NCBI GenBank assembly: GCA_030745835.1
Contig: JASLNU010000058.1
Span: forward strand, 14,642 to 78,641
Direction of reading: 5' to 3'
DNA from: GCA-2687515 sp002687515
GTDB lineage: Bacteria > Pseudomonadota > Alphaproteobacteria > Rhodospirillales > UBA2165
DNA: 64,000 nt
This document shows positions 50,622-58,941 of the stretch, one piece after another (positions within the stretch are counted from its first letter, which is position 1; every line of letters begins with the position of its first letter). The position numbers were made by a program, and so were the translations under genes. The notes under the pieces are model-generated. The model did no database searches. It saw only the letters and a list, made by a program, of their open reading frames with translations, and was not told the DNA's origin.

Positions 50622-51821
50622 ATGAAAGACGGCAAGCGCCCACAGACCCGGATCGTCCACGCCGGCAGCCACCCGGAAAAACAGAAAGGCGTGATGAACC
50701 CGCCGGTTTATCGCGCCTCGACCGTCATATTTCCGACCATGGCCGCCTTGCGCGAAGCCAGCAAAAACCGCTTCGATACGGTTTATTACGGCCGCCTTGG
50801 AACGCCCACCAGCTTCGCCCTGGAAGAGGCCGTGGCGGATCTCGAGGGCGGCTACCGGTCGGTTACGGCACCATCGGGACTGGCCGCCGTGACCCTGGCG
50901 CTGATGAGTTTCCTCAAAAACGGCGACCATCTCCTGATGGTGGACAACGCTTATGATCCCAGCCGCCGGGTGTGCGAGAAGTTTCTCAGCGATTACGGTA
51001 TCGAGACCACATTTTACGATCCGATGATCGGCGCTGGCATTGCCGGGCTTATGCGCGACAACAGCAAAGTCGTGTTCCTGGAATCGCCCGGCTCACTCAC
51101 CTTCGAAGTGCAGGATATTCCGGCCATCGCCGCCGCCGCCCGCAAAGCCGGCGCCAAGGTGATTTTGGATAACACCTGGAGCGCCGGGCAATTTCTCAAG
51201 CCCTTCGCACTCGGCGTCGATGTCTCGGTACAGGCGGCGACCAAATATATCGCCGGCCATGCCGACGTCATGCTGGGGCTGGTCAGCGCCGCTTCGGAGG
51301 CCGATTGGCGGCTGATCAAGACCCGCGCCGCCTATATGGGCTATTGCGCTGGTTCTGACGATTGTTACTTGGCGCTGCGCGGTTTGCGCACCCTCGATGT
51401 GCGCCTGCAACGGCACCAGGAAACCGGGCTTCTGCTCGCCGGCTGGTTCAAGCAGCGCCCGGAAGTTAAGCGGGTCCTGCACCCCGCCCTGCCCGATTGC
51501 CCCGGGCACGAGATTTGGAAACGGGATTTTACCGGCGCCTCGGGCCTGTTCGGCGTGATCCTCGATGCGTTTCCCAAAGAAAACGTCACGGCGATGCTCG
51601 ACGGTATGGAATATTTCGCCATGGGCTACAGTTGGGGCGGTTTTGAAAGCCTGATACTGCAAACCGATCCCAAGCCGGTGCGCAGCGCTAATGAATGGAA
51701 AGAACCCGGCCTTTGCCTTCGCATCCATGCCGGCCTGGAAGACCCCGACGACCTGATCGAAGATTTGGAACGGGGCTTCGAGCGTTTAACCGGGAATTTG
51801 AATGGGGGGGCCGGTTCATGA
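50622..51821 (+). CDS. metC: Cystathionine beta-lyase-type PLP enzyme, copy 1
   Basis: 399 residues of the Cys/Met metabolism PLP family. NPPVYRASTVIFPTM, YYGRLGTPTSFALEEA and the PLP-binding K208 in SVQAATKYIAGHAD resemble alphaproteobacterial cystathionine beta-lyases, which cleave cystathionine to homocysteine. No ribosome site is apparent, because the upstream bases belong to the end of the palindromic element. The last four bases overlap the start of a paralogue. Substrate preference could differ from MetC. Confidence 0.85.
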   Translation: MKDGKRPQTRIVHAGSHPEKQKGVMNPPVYRASTVIFPTMAALREASKNRFDTVYYGRLGTPTSFALEEAVADLEGGYRSVTAPSGLAAVTLALMSFLKNGDHLLMVDNAYDPSRRVCEKFLSDYGIETTFYDPMIGAGIAGLMRDNSKVVFLESPGSLTFEVQDIPAIAAAARKAGAKVILDNTWSAGQFLKPFALGVDVSVQAATKYIAGHADVMLGLVSAASEADWRLIKTRAAYMGYCAGSDDCYLALRGLRTLDVRLQRHQETGLLLAGWFKQRPEVKRVLHPALPDCPGHEIWKRDFTGASGLFGVILDAFPKENVTAMLDGMEYFAMGYSWGGFESLILQTDPKPVRSANEWKEPGLCLRIHAGLEDPDDLIEDLERGFERLTGNLNGGAGS

Positions 51822-52987
51822 GCGGCGGCAAGCGGGACACCCGCCTTATCCATGCCGGCAGCAACCCCGAAGAAAATTTTGGGCTCATCAATCCGCCGGT
51901 CTACCGCGCCTCGACGGTTTCCTTTCCGACGGTGGCGGCGCAGGCCAAGGCGCGCCGGAACCCTGAGCAAAATTTCGTCTATGGGCGGCGCGGCACGCCG
52001 ACATCGTTTGCCTTCGAAGACGCCGTCGCCCAGTTGGAGGGCGGCGACAGGACCATTGCCGTCGGCTCGGGGTTGGCCGCCATCTCCTCGGCGATGCTGG
52101 CATTCGTATCGGCGGGCGATCATGTGCTGGTTTGCGATAACGCATATACACCGACGCGCAATCTCTCGGAAAATTTTCTCAAACGGTTTGGCGTCGAAAC
52201 CAGCTATTACGATCCGATGGACAGCGCCGCCGTCAAGGACCACTTCCGGCCCAACTCCAAAGCCATTTACGTCGAAGCACCGGGCTCGCATACCTTCGAG
52301 GTGATGGACCTTCCCGCCATCGCCGGCGCCGCCCGCGATGCCGGCATCAAGGTGGTCATGGATAACACCTGGAGCGCCGGATATTTCTTCAAACCCTTCG
52401 AATATGGCGTCGATGTATCGGTGCAGGCGGCGACCAAATATCAGGTCGGCCATTCCGACGCCATGCTCGGCGCTGTTACCATGCTCAATGATGATCTGGA
52501 AACCGTCGCCGCATCGGTGCGCGTGCTCGGCTTCCACGCGGCCCCGGACGATGCCTACCTGGGTCTGCGCGGCATGCGCACTTTAAGCGTCCGCCTGAAA
52601 CGGCATGAAATTAATGGCCTGAAAGTGGCCGAATGGCTGGCCGGCCGACCGGAAATCGAACGGGTGTTGCATCCGGCGATGGCCGATTGTCCCGGGCACG
52701 AATTTTGGAAACGGGATTTCACCGGCGCCTCGGGTCTCTTCGGCGTGGCCCTGAAGCCGGCCCCGAAAGAGGCGGTGAACGCCTTCGTCGACCGGCTCGA
52801 ACTGTTTGCCCTCGGCGGCAGCTGGGGCGGCTATGAAAGCCTTGTCCTGCCAACCAATGTGACGCGGACGGCGAGCCAATTGCCGTCCGATGCGCCGCTG
52901 GTCCGCTTGCATGTGGGCTTGGAAGATCCCGACGATTTGATCGAGGATTTGAACGCCGGACTGGATGCCTTCAACGACTCGCGCTGA
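51818..52987 (+). CDS. metC: Cystathionine beta-lyase-type PLP enzyme, copy 2
   Basis: 389 residues, clearly paralogous to the preceding gene: HAGS, NPPVYRASTV, GRRGTPTSFAFEDAV, WSAG, SVQAATKYQVGHSDAM (PLP lysine K207) and PGHEFWKRDFTGASGLFGV all recur. The start overlaps the first copy's stop (ATGA), so both are made from one transcript. The reason for two copies is not visible; one may act on a different sulfur amino acid. The gene converges with znuB, their 3' ends overlapping by 17 bases. Confidence 0.85.
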   Translation: MSGGKRDTRLIHAGSNPEENFGLINPPVYRASTVSFPTVAAQAKARRNPEQNFVYGRRGTPTSFAFEDAVAQLEGGDRTIAVGSGLAAISSAMLAFVSAGDHVLVCDNAYTPTRNLSENFLKRFGVETSYYDPMDSAAVKDHFRPNSKAIYVEAPGSHTFEVMDLPAIAGAARDAGIKVVMDNTWSAGYFFKPFEYGVDVSVQAATKYQVGHSDAMLGAVTMLNDDLETVAASVRVLGFHAAPDDAYLGLRGMRTLSVRLKRHEINGLKVAEWLAGRPEIERVLHPAMADCPGHEFWKRDFTGASGLFGVALKPAPKEAVNAFVDRLELFALGGSWGGYESLVLPTNVTRTASQLPSDAPLVRLHVGLEDPDDLIEDLNAGLDAFNDSR

Positions 52988-53774
52988 TGCCGCGCAAGGC
53001 CGGCAACAGTAGACTCAACATAAAGGCAAGCAGGGCGGCGACCACGATCGACGGCCCGGCGGGCGTATCCAGCCCTAAAGAGCCGCCGAGCCCGGCAATC
53101 ACCGACAAGACCCCGATCAGCGCCGATAGAATCGCCATTTGCTCAGGGTTACGCGCAAAATTGCGCGCCGCCGCCGCCGGAATAATCAGCAGCGCGGCGA
53201 CCAAAAGGATACCCACCACCTTCATCGCGGCGGCCACTGCCAATGCCATCACCAACATGAAAACCATATTGATGCGGCGCACCGGCACGCCCTCGGCGGC
53301 GGCCAGGTCGGCGTGCACGGTGATCGACAACAGTGGCCGCCAGATGGCGATCAGCGCGGCAAGAGCCACACCGGCGCCGGCGTAGATCCAAACCAGATCG
53401 GCCTTCGTGACCGCCAAAATATCGCCGAACAGGTAGGCGATCAGATCGAAGCCTTGGGATTGGGCAAAGCCGATGGCAACCAAACCCAGTGCCAGCGTGC
53501 CATGTGAAAGAATTCCGAGCACGGTATCGCCGGCAATCGGGCCACGATCACCAACACCGGCCAAGATCAGCGCCACACCGAGGCAGGCAATAACAACGCC
53601 GGCGCCGAGGTTTAGCCCCAGGAGCAAACCGATGGCGATGCCGAGCAGCGCCGAATGGGCCAGGGTATCGCCGAAAAACGCCATCCGCCGCCAAACCACG
53701 AACGAGCCCAGGGGGCCGGTGACGAGGGCGACGCCGATGCCGGCGATAACGGCGCGAAACAGGAAATCATCCAT
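52971..53774 (-). CDS. znuB: Zinc ABC transporter permease ZnuB
   Basis: 267 residues with about eight membrane helices, of the ABC-3 family. FFGDTLAHSALLGIAIG and the AAAMKVVGILLVAALLIIPAA segment are conserved. Start ATG at 53774 overlaps the znuC end by eight bases; the longer open frame lies inside znuC. Works with ZnuC and ZnuA in high-affinity zinc import. Confidence 0.93.
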   Translation of the reverse strand: MDDFLFRAVIAGIGVALVTGPLGSFVVWRRMAFFGDTLAHSALLGIAIGLLLGLNLGAGVVIACLGVALILAGVGDRGPIAGDTVLGILSHGTLALGLVAIGFAQSQGFDLIAYLFGDILAVTKADLVWIYAGAGVALAALIAIWRPLLSITVHADLAAAEGVPVRRINMVFMLVMALAVAAAMKVVGILLVAALLIIPAAAARNFARNPEQMAILSALIGVLSVIAGLGGSLGLDTPAGPSIVVAALLAFMLSLLLPALRGISASR

Positions 53775-54567
53775 GGGAATGCTCTCCGTGATCGTCCCCA
53801 GCGCCATCAAGCACGCTCCCATCCAGACCGTGATGGTGGTCGTGATGGTGCTGATACAGGGCGACATTGGCCGCCGCCCGGTCGCCGAACAGCGCGATGT
53901 AGCTGGGATCGCGGCTCACGTCTTCGGGATGGCCGGCGCAGCATAAATGGCCATTGATGCAGACCACCCGGTCGGTCGAAGACATCACCAGGTGCAGATC
54001 GTGGGACACCATCAGCACGCTGCAACCGCGTTTATCCTTCAAGGCGCCGATCAACTCATAAAGCTCGGTCTGGCCGTTGATATCGACGGCCTGCACCGGC
54101 TCATCCAAAACCAGCAATTCGGGATCGCGCAAAAGCGCCCGCGCCAACAATACGCGCTGAAACTCACCGCCCGATATATCGCCAATCGCCGTTTTCCAGA
54201 CCTGGCTGGCGCCTACTTCCTCAAGCACCTGCCGGCATTGGCGCCTGGAAACCGCGCCCGCTAGCCCCAAAAACCGGTAAACCGGCAGCGGCAGGGTCGG
54301 TTCGATAACGAGTTGTTGCGGCATATAGCCGATGCGCAATCCGCCGCGCCGTCTTACCGTTCCCGTAGTCGGCTTAATCAAACCCAGAATGGCGCGAATC
54401 AGGGTTGTTTTTCCGGCGCCGTTGGGACCGATCAGGGTTACCAATTCGCCGCCCGTGATGCTTAGATCGATGCCTTTCAGGATTTGATGGCCACCGGAAT
54501 GAAAACCGACATTCCAGGCTTCGATCAGGATTTCAGATTGGGGCGTATTTTTGTCCATGCCGATCAC
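53767..54567 (-). CDS. znuC: Zinc ABC transporter ATPase ZnuC, with His-rich tail
   Basis: 266 residues. Walker A GPNGAGKT, signature ISGGEFQRVLLARAL and Walker B LLVLDEP are present. The last 30 residues are histidine- and aspartate-rich (HHHDHHHGLDG, then GDDHGEHSHG), a probable cytoplasmic zinc-binding tail. The gene overlaps zur upstream by four bases and znuB downstream by eight. Confidence 0.94.
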   Translation of the reverse strand: MIGMDKNTPQSEILIEAWNVGFHSGGHQILKGIDLSITGGELVTLIGPNGAGKTTLIRAILGLIKPTTGTVRRRGGLRIGYMPQQLVIEPTLPLPVYRFLGLAGAVSRRQCRQVLEEVGASQVWKTAIGDISGGEFQRVLLARALLRDPELLVLDEPVQAVDINGQTELYELIGALKDKRGCSVLMVSHDLHLVMSSTDRVVCINGHLCCAGHPEDVSRDPSYIALFGDRAAANVALYQHHHDHHHGLDGSVLDGAGDDHGEHSHG

Positions 54568-55058
54568 GCCGCGTTGCAGCCGGGGCAGATACCGGCGGCT
54601 TCGATAGTGCGTGCCTGCACTTGAAAGCCGAAGCGTTCGGCGGAACGGCTGATGGCGCCGTCAACCCCGTCATCCTCCACCTCGATGGCATCGCCGCAGC
54701 TTTTGCAAATCAGAAAAAAACCGCGATGCACCTGATCGGGATGGGCGCAGCCGACAAAGGCGTTGAGCGATTGAATGCGGTGGACGAGTCCTTGTTCGAG
54801 AAGAAAATCCAGGGCCCGGTAGACCGTCGGCGGCGCAGCGGCGCGATGCTCCTGCTTCAATTTATCGAGAACCGCATAGGCGCCGACCGGACGATGGCTC
54901 TGCCAGACCAATTCCAGGACCCGTCGGCGCAATGATGTGAGGCGCGCGCCCTGTTTCCGGCAAACCTGCTCGGCGGCGCTGAGGGCATCGGCGACACAGT
55001 GATCATGGTCGTGAACCGGATTGAACCCGGTGCCGGGCACGCCCGAAGCTTTCGCCAT
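54564..55058 (-). CDS. zur: Zinc uptake regulator Zur (Fur family)
   Basis: 164 residues. A winged helix (LTSLRRRVLELVWQSHRPVG, TVYRALDFLLEQGLVHRI) and a dimerisation domain with CKSCGD and the C-terminal CPGCNAA pairs of the structural zinc site. With zinc it represses uptake genes. It is the first gene of zur-znuC-znuB, divergent from znuA, with two candidate operators between them. An N-terminal HDHDHC segment may add metal binding. Confidence 0.92.
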   Translation of the reverse strand: MAKASGVPGTGFNPVHDHDHCVADALSAAEQVCRKQGARLTSLRRRVLELVWQSHRPVGAYAVLDKLKQEHRAAAPPTVYRALDFLLEQGLVHRIQSLNAFVGCAHPDQVHRGFFLICKSCGDAIEVEDDGVDGAISRSAERFGFQVQARTIEAAGICPGCNAA

Positions 55059-55098
55059 CTGTTCCTCCGATCGCCGCGCCGGATCGCGGAATTGAATT

Positions 55099-55140
55099 TG
55101 TTATACTATTACTTTCCAGATAGAATGTTATAATATAATA
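55099..55140. promoter_or_regulatory. Two Zur-box-like operators between zur and znuA
   Basis: TGTTATACTATTAC (55099-55112) and TGTTATAATATAATA (55126-55140) resemble the TGTTATANTATAACA palindrome bound by Zur; the second keeps 13 of 15 symmetric positions. Their placement between divergent zur-znuCB and znuA would let one repressor control both directions. Confidence 0.7.
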
Positions 55141-55167
55141 AAAATAGCAAGCCGGCATTGATCCTTG

Positions 55168-56073
55168 ATGTTCAAATTCAGCGCAGCAATTCTCCCGATC
55201 CTCGCCTTTTGCCTCGGAATCATGTCGCCCGTTCAGGCCGCTCCCGAGGCCGCACCCAAGGTGGTCGCCAGTATTCTGCCGGTCCATTCCCTGGTCGCCG
55301 GCGTTATGAAAGGCGTCGCCGAGCCACGCTTATTATTACGCGGCGCGGCCTCGCCCCACGCCCATGCCCTGCGCCCGTCCGATGCCCGGGCCATTCATAA
55401 CGCCGATCTTGTCTTCTGGATCGGAAGCCGGCTTGAAAGTTCTTTGGCCAAGCCGTTGTCGGCGCTATCCCAGAAGGCGCGGGTCATCGAATTGGCCGAG
55501 CTGCCCGGTATCAGCCATCTGGAATTGGGCGGGCAGGCTGGCGGGCAAATTGGCGGCCGGGACATGCATATCTGGCTCGATCCCAATAACGCCAGCGTCA
55601 TGGTACGTCATATGGCTACCAATTTGAGCGCCAAGGATCCCGCCAATGCGAAGCTGTACGAAACCAACGGAAGCGCTCTTCTGCGCCGCCTTGAGACCGC
55701 CGCAGGCGAAATTCAAAAAAAAGTCAATCGGGTCAAGGACCGGCCCTTTGTCGTTTATCACCACGCCTATGGGCATTTCATAAACCGATTTGGCCTCACC
55801 CAGACCGGGTTCCTTAGCCTCGGCGCGGAAAGATCGCCGGGCGCCAAGCGGCTGCGGCAAATCAAACGGCAAATTCTCAAAAAAAATGTGGTTTGCGTGT
55901 TCGGAGAACGGCGACAAAACAGGTCTCTATTAAACACGATTAGCGAAGGAACCGGCGCGCGCATCGGGATGCTCGATGCGCTGGGTGTCGGAATTACGCC
56001 CGGGGCGGATGCCTATTTCAGGCTCATCGATAATCTGACTGGCGATTTTGTAAATTGCCTGTCCCGGAAATAA
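55168..56073 (+). CDS. znuA: Zinc-binding periplasmic protein ZnuA
   Basis: 301 residues with a signal sequence to about residue 25. Metal-ligand histidines are in SPHAHALRPSD, DMHIWLDP and YHHAYGHFINRFGL. The mobile histidine-rich loop of typical ZnuA is replaced by a short glycine/glutamine stretch (GGQAGGQIGGR). Start at the ATG at 55168; an in-frame TTG precedes it. The 3' end is very close to the next gene. Confidence 0.92.
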   Translation: MFKFSAAILPILAFCLGIMSPVQAAPEAAPKVVASILPVHSLVAGVMKGVAEPRLLLRGAASPHAHALRPSDARAIHNADLVFWIGSRLESSLAKPLSALSQKARVIELAELPGISHLELGGQAGGQIGGRDMHIWLDPNNASVMVRHMATNLSAKDPANAKLYETNGSALLRRLETAAGEIQKKVNRVKDRPFVVYHHAYGHFINRFGLTQTGFLSLGAERSPGAKRLRQIKRQILKKNVVCVFGERRQNRSLLNTISEGTGARIGMLDALGVGITPGADAYFRLIDNLTGDFVNCLSRK

Positions 56074-56111
56074 TTAATCCCATCTTGACGGATCGCGGTA
56101 ACAATTCGGCC

Positions 56112-56978
56112 ATGTTGATGCTTCGCTCAATCGCCCTGGCGTCATTTATCCTGTTTTTGGGCTCCTCAGGTGCCGGCGCCGCCGAGCCGGACTTGGTATC
56201 GGCGGCGTTTGCATCCCTGATCGACTGGCAGCGGGAAATCGACCGCAATATCGGCAGCATCCTGATGCTTATCCGCGACGGCGCAACGGCAATCGCTCTT
56301 TTGTCGAGCGCCGCCTTGGCCTTCCTTTATGGAATGCTGAGTGAATTGGGCTCCGGGCACGGAAAACTGGTTGCGGCGGCTTATTTTGCCGGCCGCGGGG
56401 CAAGGCTTGCGCGCGCCTTCTTGATGGCATGCCAGATGGGCCTTATCCACGCCGCGTTGGCGGCGCTGCTGGTGGGCGCCGCCGATATCGGCCTGCGCCA
56501 TATATTCGGCGGAACCCCGGCACATTCCATCTGGCTCCGCCTGGCCGCATTCGCAATTATTGGCGCGGTTGGTATTTTCCTCGGCGTGCATACCATTCGT
56601 TCAAAATTTTCTCCCGATTCCCCTGCAATTGAAGAACAAGACGCGCGGCTTAAAAAGTACGCCCATTACGCCCTCATCGCCGCGGCGGGCTCGATACCAA
56701 AAGCCGGCGCCATCCTGATTCTAATATTCGCATTCGCCAACGATATTGCGGTAACCGGATTGATATTGGTGGCCGCGGTCAGCGCCGGAATGGCGGTGAC
56801 AATTTTCATCTTCGCGGCCGCCGGCATTGGCCTGCGCCGCGCCGCCCTAACCTTCCCCGAGGAAAACACGCCCCAGATGGCGTTGGTGACGACGCTGCTT
56901 GGAATTTTGAGCGGACTCTCGATCGTCATCGTCGCAATCGCTTTCAGTTCCCAATTTCTGATGGATCGTTACGGCTGA
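56112..56978 (+). CDS. NicO/RcnA-type metal transporter, probably zinc-linked
   Basis: 288 residues from the ATG at 56112 with a signal sequence (to about AGAAE) and about six membrane helices. YGMLSELGSGHGKLVAAAYF is the helix with the GHGK motif of nickel/cobalt NicO transporters. Position 38 bases after znuA suggests that it is co-transcribed and works in zinc supply or release; that is inference. A TTG upstream at 56055 overlaps znuA and is less likely. No histidine-rich cytoplasmic loop is present. Confidence 0.72.
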   Translation: MLMLRSIALASFILFLGSSGAGAAEPDLVSAAFASLIDWQREIDRNIGSILMLIRDGATAIALLSSAALAFLYGMLSELGSGHGKLVAAAYFAGRGARLARAFLMACQMGLIHAALAALLVGAADIGLRHIFGGTPAHSIWLRLAAFAIIGAVGIFLGVHTIRSKFSPDSPAIEEQDARLKKYAHYALIAAAGSIPKAGAILILIFAFANDIAVTGLILVAAVSAGMAVTIFIFAAAGIGLRRAALTFPEENTPQMALVTTLLGILSGLSIVIVAIAFSSQFLMDRYG

Positions 56979-57059
56979 TCGTTAGCGGCGGCGGTGGGCC
57001 GTGGTTGACAGATGCGTCGAGAAGATCGAATAAACCCTTAAAGGGAAAGGAGTTTCAGC

Positions 57060-57467
57060 GTGGTTGGTGCAACGGACCAGATCATCGAGCAAATCATCGA
57101 AAGCCTGACGTTCGATCAGGCCGGATTGATCCCGGCGGTCGCGCAACAGTTCGACAGCGGCGAGGTTCTGATGATGGCCTGGATGAACCGGGATGCGGTG
57201 GCGGCCACCTTGCGCGAAGGCCGCGCCGTCTATTGGTCGCGTTCCAGGGGCGCATTGTGGCGCAAGGGCGAAACTTCGGGCCAGACCCAGGAATTAAAAG
57301 AACTGCGCTGGGACTGCGATAATGACACCATCCTGTTGCTGGTCGAGCAAACCGGCGTCGCCTGCCACACCGGGCGCCGCAACTGCTTTTTCAACGCCGT
57401 GCGCGATGGTAAAATTCAGGTCATAAGCGAAATAGAAATCGCGCCCGACAAATTGTATGGGAAATAA
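57060..57467 (+). CDS. hisI: Phosphoribosyl-AMP cyclohydrolase
   Basis: 135 residues, HisI domain only (the HisE domain is separate in this lineage). Zinc ligands C86 (WDCDND), C102 and C109 (GVACHTGRRNCFF) are present. It opens the purine ring of PR-AMP in histidine synthesis. GTG start with AAGGAG upstream. The 3' end overlaps the modA start by 11 bases, a surprising neighbour for a histidine gene; other his genes are not in the window. Confidence 0.94.
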   Translation: MVGATDQIIEQIIESLTFDQAGLIPAVAQQFDSGEVLMMAWMNRDAVAATLREGRAVYWSRSRGALWRKGETSGQTQELKELRWDCDNDTILLLVEQTGVACHTGRRNCFFNAVRDGKIQVISEIEIAPDKLYGK

Positions 57468-58242
57468 CCGCGTGCGCGCCGCCGCCCCGGTCATCGCAAT
57501 TTTTCTGATCAGCGCATGGGCGGCGACGGCCCAGGCTGAAGCCCAGGCCGAGCGCGTCTTGGTATTCGCCGCCGCCAGCCTGAAATTGCCGTTGGCCGAA
57601 ATCGCCCGCGCCCACGAAAAACGGGCCGGTCACGACATTGACATAGCTTTCGCCGCTTCTTCGGCATTGGCCCGGCAAATCGCCCATGGCGCGCCGGCGG
57701 ATATCTTTGTTTCGGCGCATCTAAAATGGATGGACTGGCTGGAAGCCCGTGGAAAAATTGAGAAATCCAGTAAAACCAAGCTCTTAACCAACAGTTTAGT
57801 GATCGTCGCACCGGCCGGCTCGCAGCCCGAAATGGACCGGAATTCGGCCTCGTCATTGCTGCGGGTACTGGGCGCCGACCGCTTGGCTATCGCCGACCCG
57901 GCGCATGTCCCGGCCGGCATCTACGGCAAAGAGGCCCTCCAGGCCTTGGGTGTCTGGCCGCAAATTTCGCGGCGCTTGGCTCGGACCGTGAATGTCCGGG
58001 CCGCCCTGGCGCTGATCGAACGGCGGGCGCTGCCGCTCGGCATCGTCTATGGCTCGGACGCGCACCGAAACCCGTTGGTCGATATCGTGTACCGCTTTCC
58101 GGCGCAAAGCCACGTACCGATCCAATATATTGCGGCAACCGTCAAGGACCGCGCGCGGCCCGCGACGGCCGCGTTTTTGGCTGGATTGAGGACCGAATAT
58201 TCGAAAAATATATTCGATAATTACGGATTCAAAACGGATTGA
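57457..58242 (+). CDS. modA: Molybdate-binding periplasmic protein ModA
   Basis: 261 residues with a signal sequence to about residue 27 (ATAQAEAQAE). VFAAASLKLPLAEIARAHEK and FAASSALARQIAHGAPADIF contain the oxyanion-binding serines, and ADPAHVPAGIYGKEALQALG is the hinge region. It delivers molybdate to ModB-ModC. It starts within hisI, five bases precede modB, and no molybdate-responsive regulator or ModE box was seen. Confidence 0.93.
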   Translation: MGNNRVRAAAPVIAIFLISAWAATAQAEAQAERVLVFAAASLKLPLAEIARAHEKRAGHDIDIAFAASSALARQIAHGAPADIFVSAHLKWMDWLEARGKIEKSSKTKLLTNSLVIVAPAGSQPEMDRNSASSLLRVLGADRLAIADPAHVPAGIYGKEALQALGVWPQISRRLARTVNVRAALALIERRALPLGIVYGSDAHRNPLVDIVYRFPAQSHVPIQYIAATVKDRARPATAAFLAGLRTEYSKNIFDNYGFKTD

Positions 58243-58246
58243 CCCG

Positions 58247-58939
58247 ATGTGGGAATTGAGCGCAACTGAAGCGGAGGCGATCGGATTAAGCCTGAAGGTG
58301 GCGTTTTGGGCGGTGCTGGTCAGCATCCCGCTCGGCGTTTGCGCCGCCTGGCTGCTGGCGCGGCGGCGCTTTGTCGGCCATTCGGTATTCAACGGCCTGA
58401 TCCATCTGCCGCTGGTCCTGCCGCCGGTGGTGATCGGATACCTGTTGCTGGTGTTGTTTGGCAAACAGGGGCCACTCGGTGCGTTTTTGTTCGATGTGTT
58501 TGGTATCACTGTCGCCTTTACCTGGAAGGGCGCCGCGATCGCATCGGGCGTGATGGCCTTTCCGTTAATGGTCAGGGCCATCCGGTTATCTTACGAAGGC
58601 GTCGATCAACGCCTCGAAGCCGCCGCGCGCACCCTCGGCGCCGGCCGCTTTCGGGTATTCGCGACCATCACCCTGCCCTTGATCGCGCCAGGCATCCTAG
58701 TCGGCACCATCTTGGCATTCGCCCGCAGCCTCGGAGAATTCGGCGCCACAATCACCTTCGTCTCTAACATCCCCGGCGAAACGCGGACCCTGCCGCTGGC
58801 GATATTTACCGAAGTACAGACGCCGGGCGCCGACGCGACCGCGATACGGCTGGTTATCATTTCAGTAGTGATCGCGCTTGTGGCTCTGATCCTGTCTGAA
58901 TTCCTGGCCCGCCGCGTCAACAAACGTTTGGGGAGCTAG
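58247..58939 (+). CDS. modB: Molybdate ABC transporter permease ModB
   Basis: 230 residues, five or six membrane helices. The EAA loop reads EAAARTLGAGRFRVFATITL, and ARSLGEFGATITFVSNIPGE is typical of ModB. It forms the membrane channel with ModC. The modC start follows two bases after the stop. Confidence 0.95.
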   Translation: MWELSATEAEAIGLSLKVAFWAVLVSIPLGVCAAWLLARRRFVGHSVFNGLIHLPLVLPPVVIGYLLLVLFGKQGPLGAFLFDVFGITVAFTWKGAAIASGVMAFPLMVRAIRLSYEGVDQRLEAAARTLGAGRFRVFATITLPLIAPGILVGTILAFARSLGEFGATITFVSNIPGETRTLPLAIFTEVQTPGADATAIRLVIISVVIALVALILSEFLARRVNKRLGS

Positions 58940-58941
58940 CC

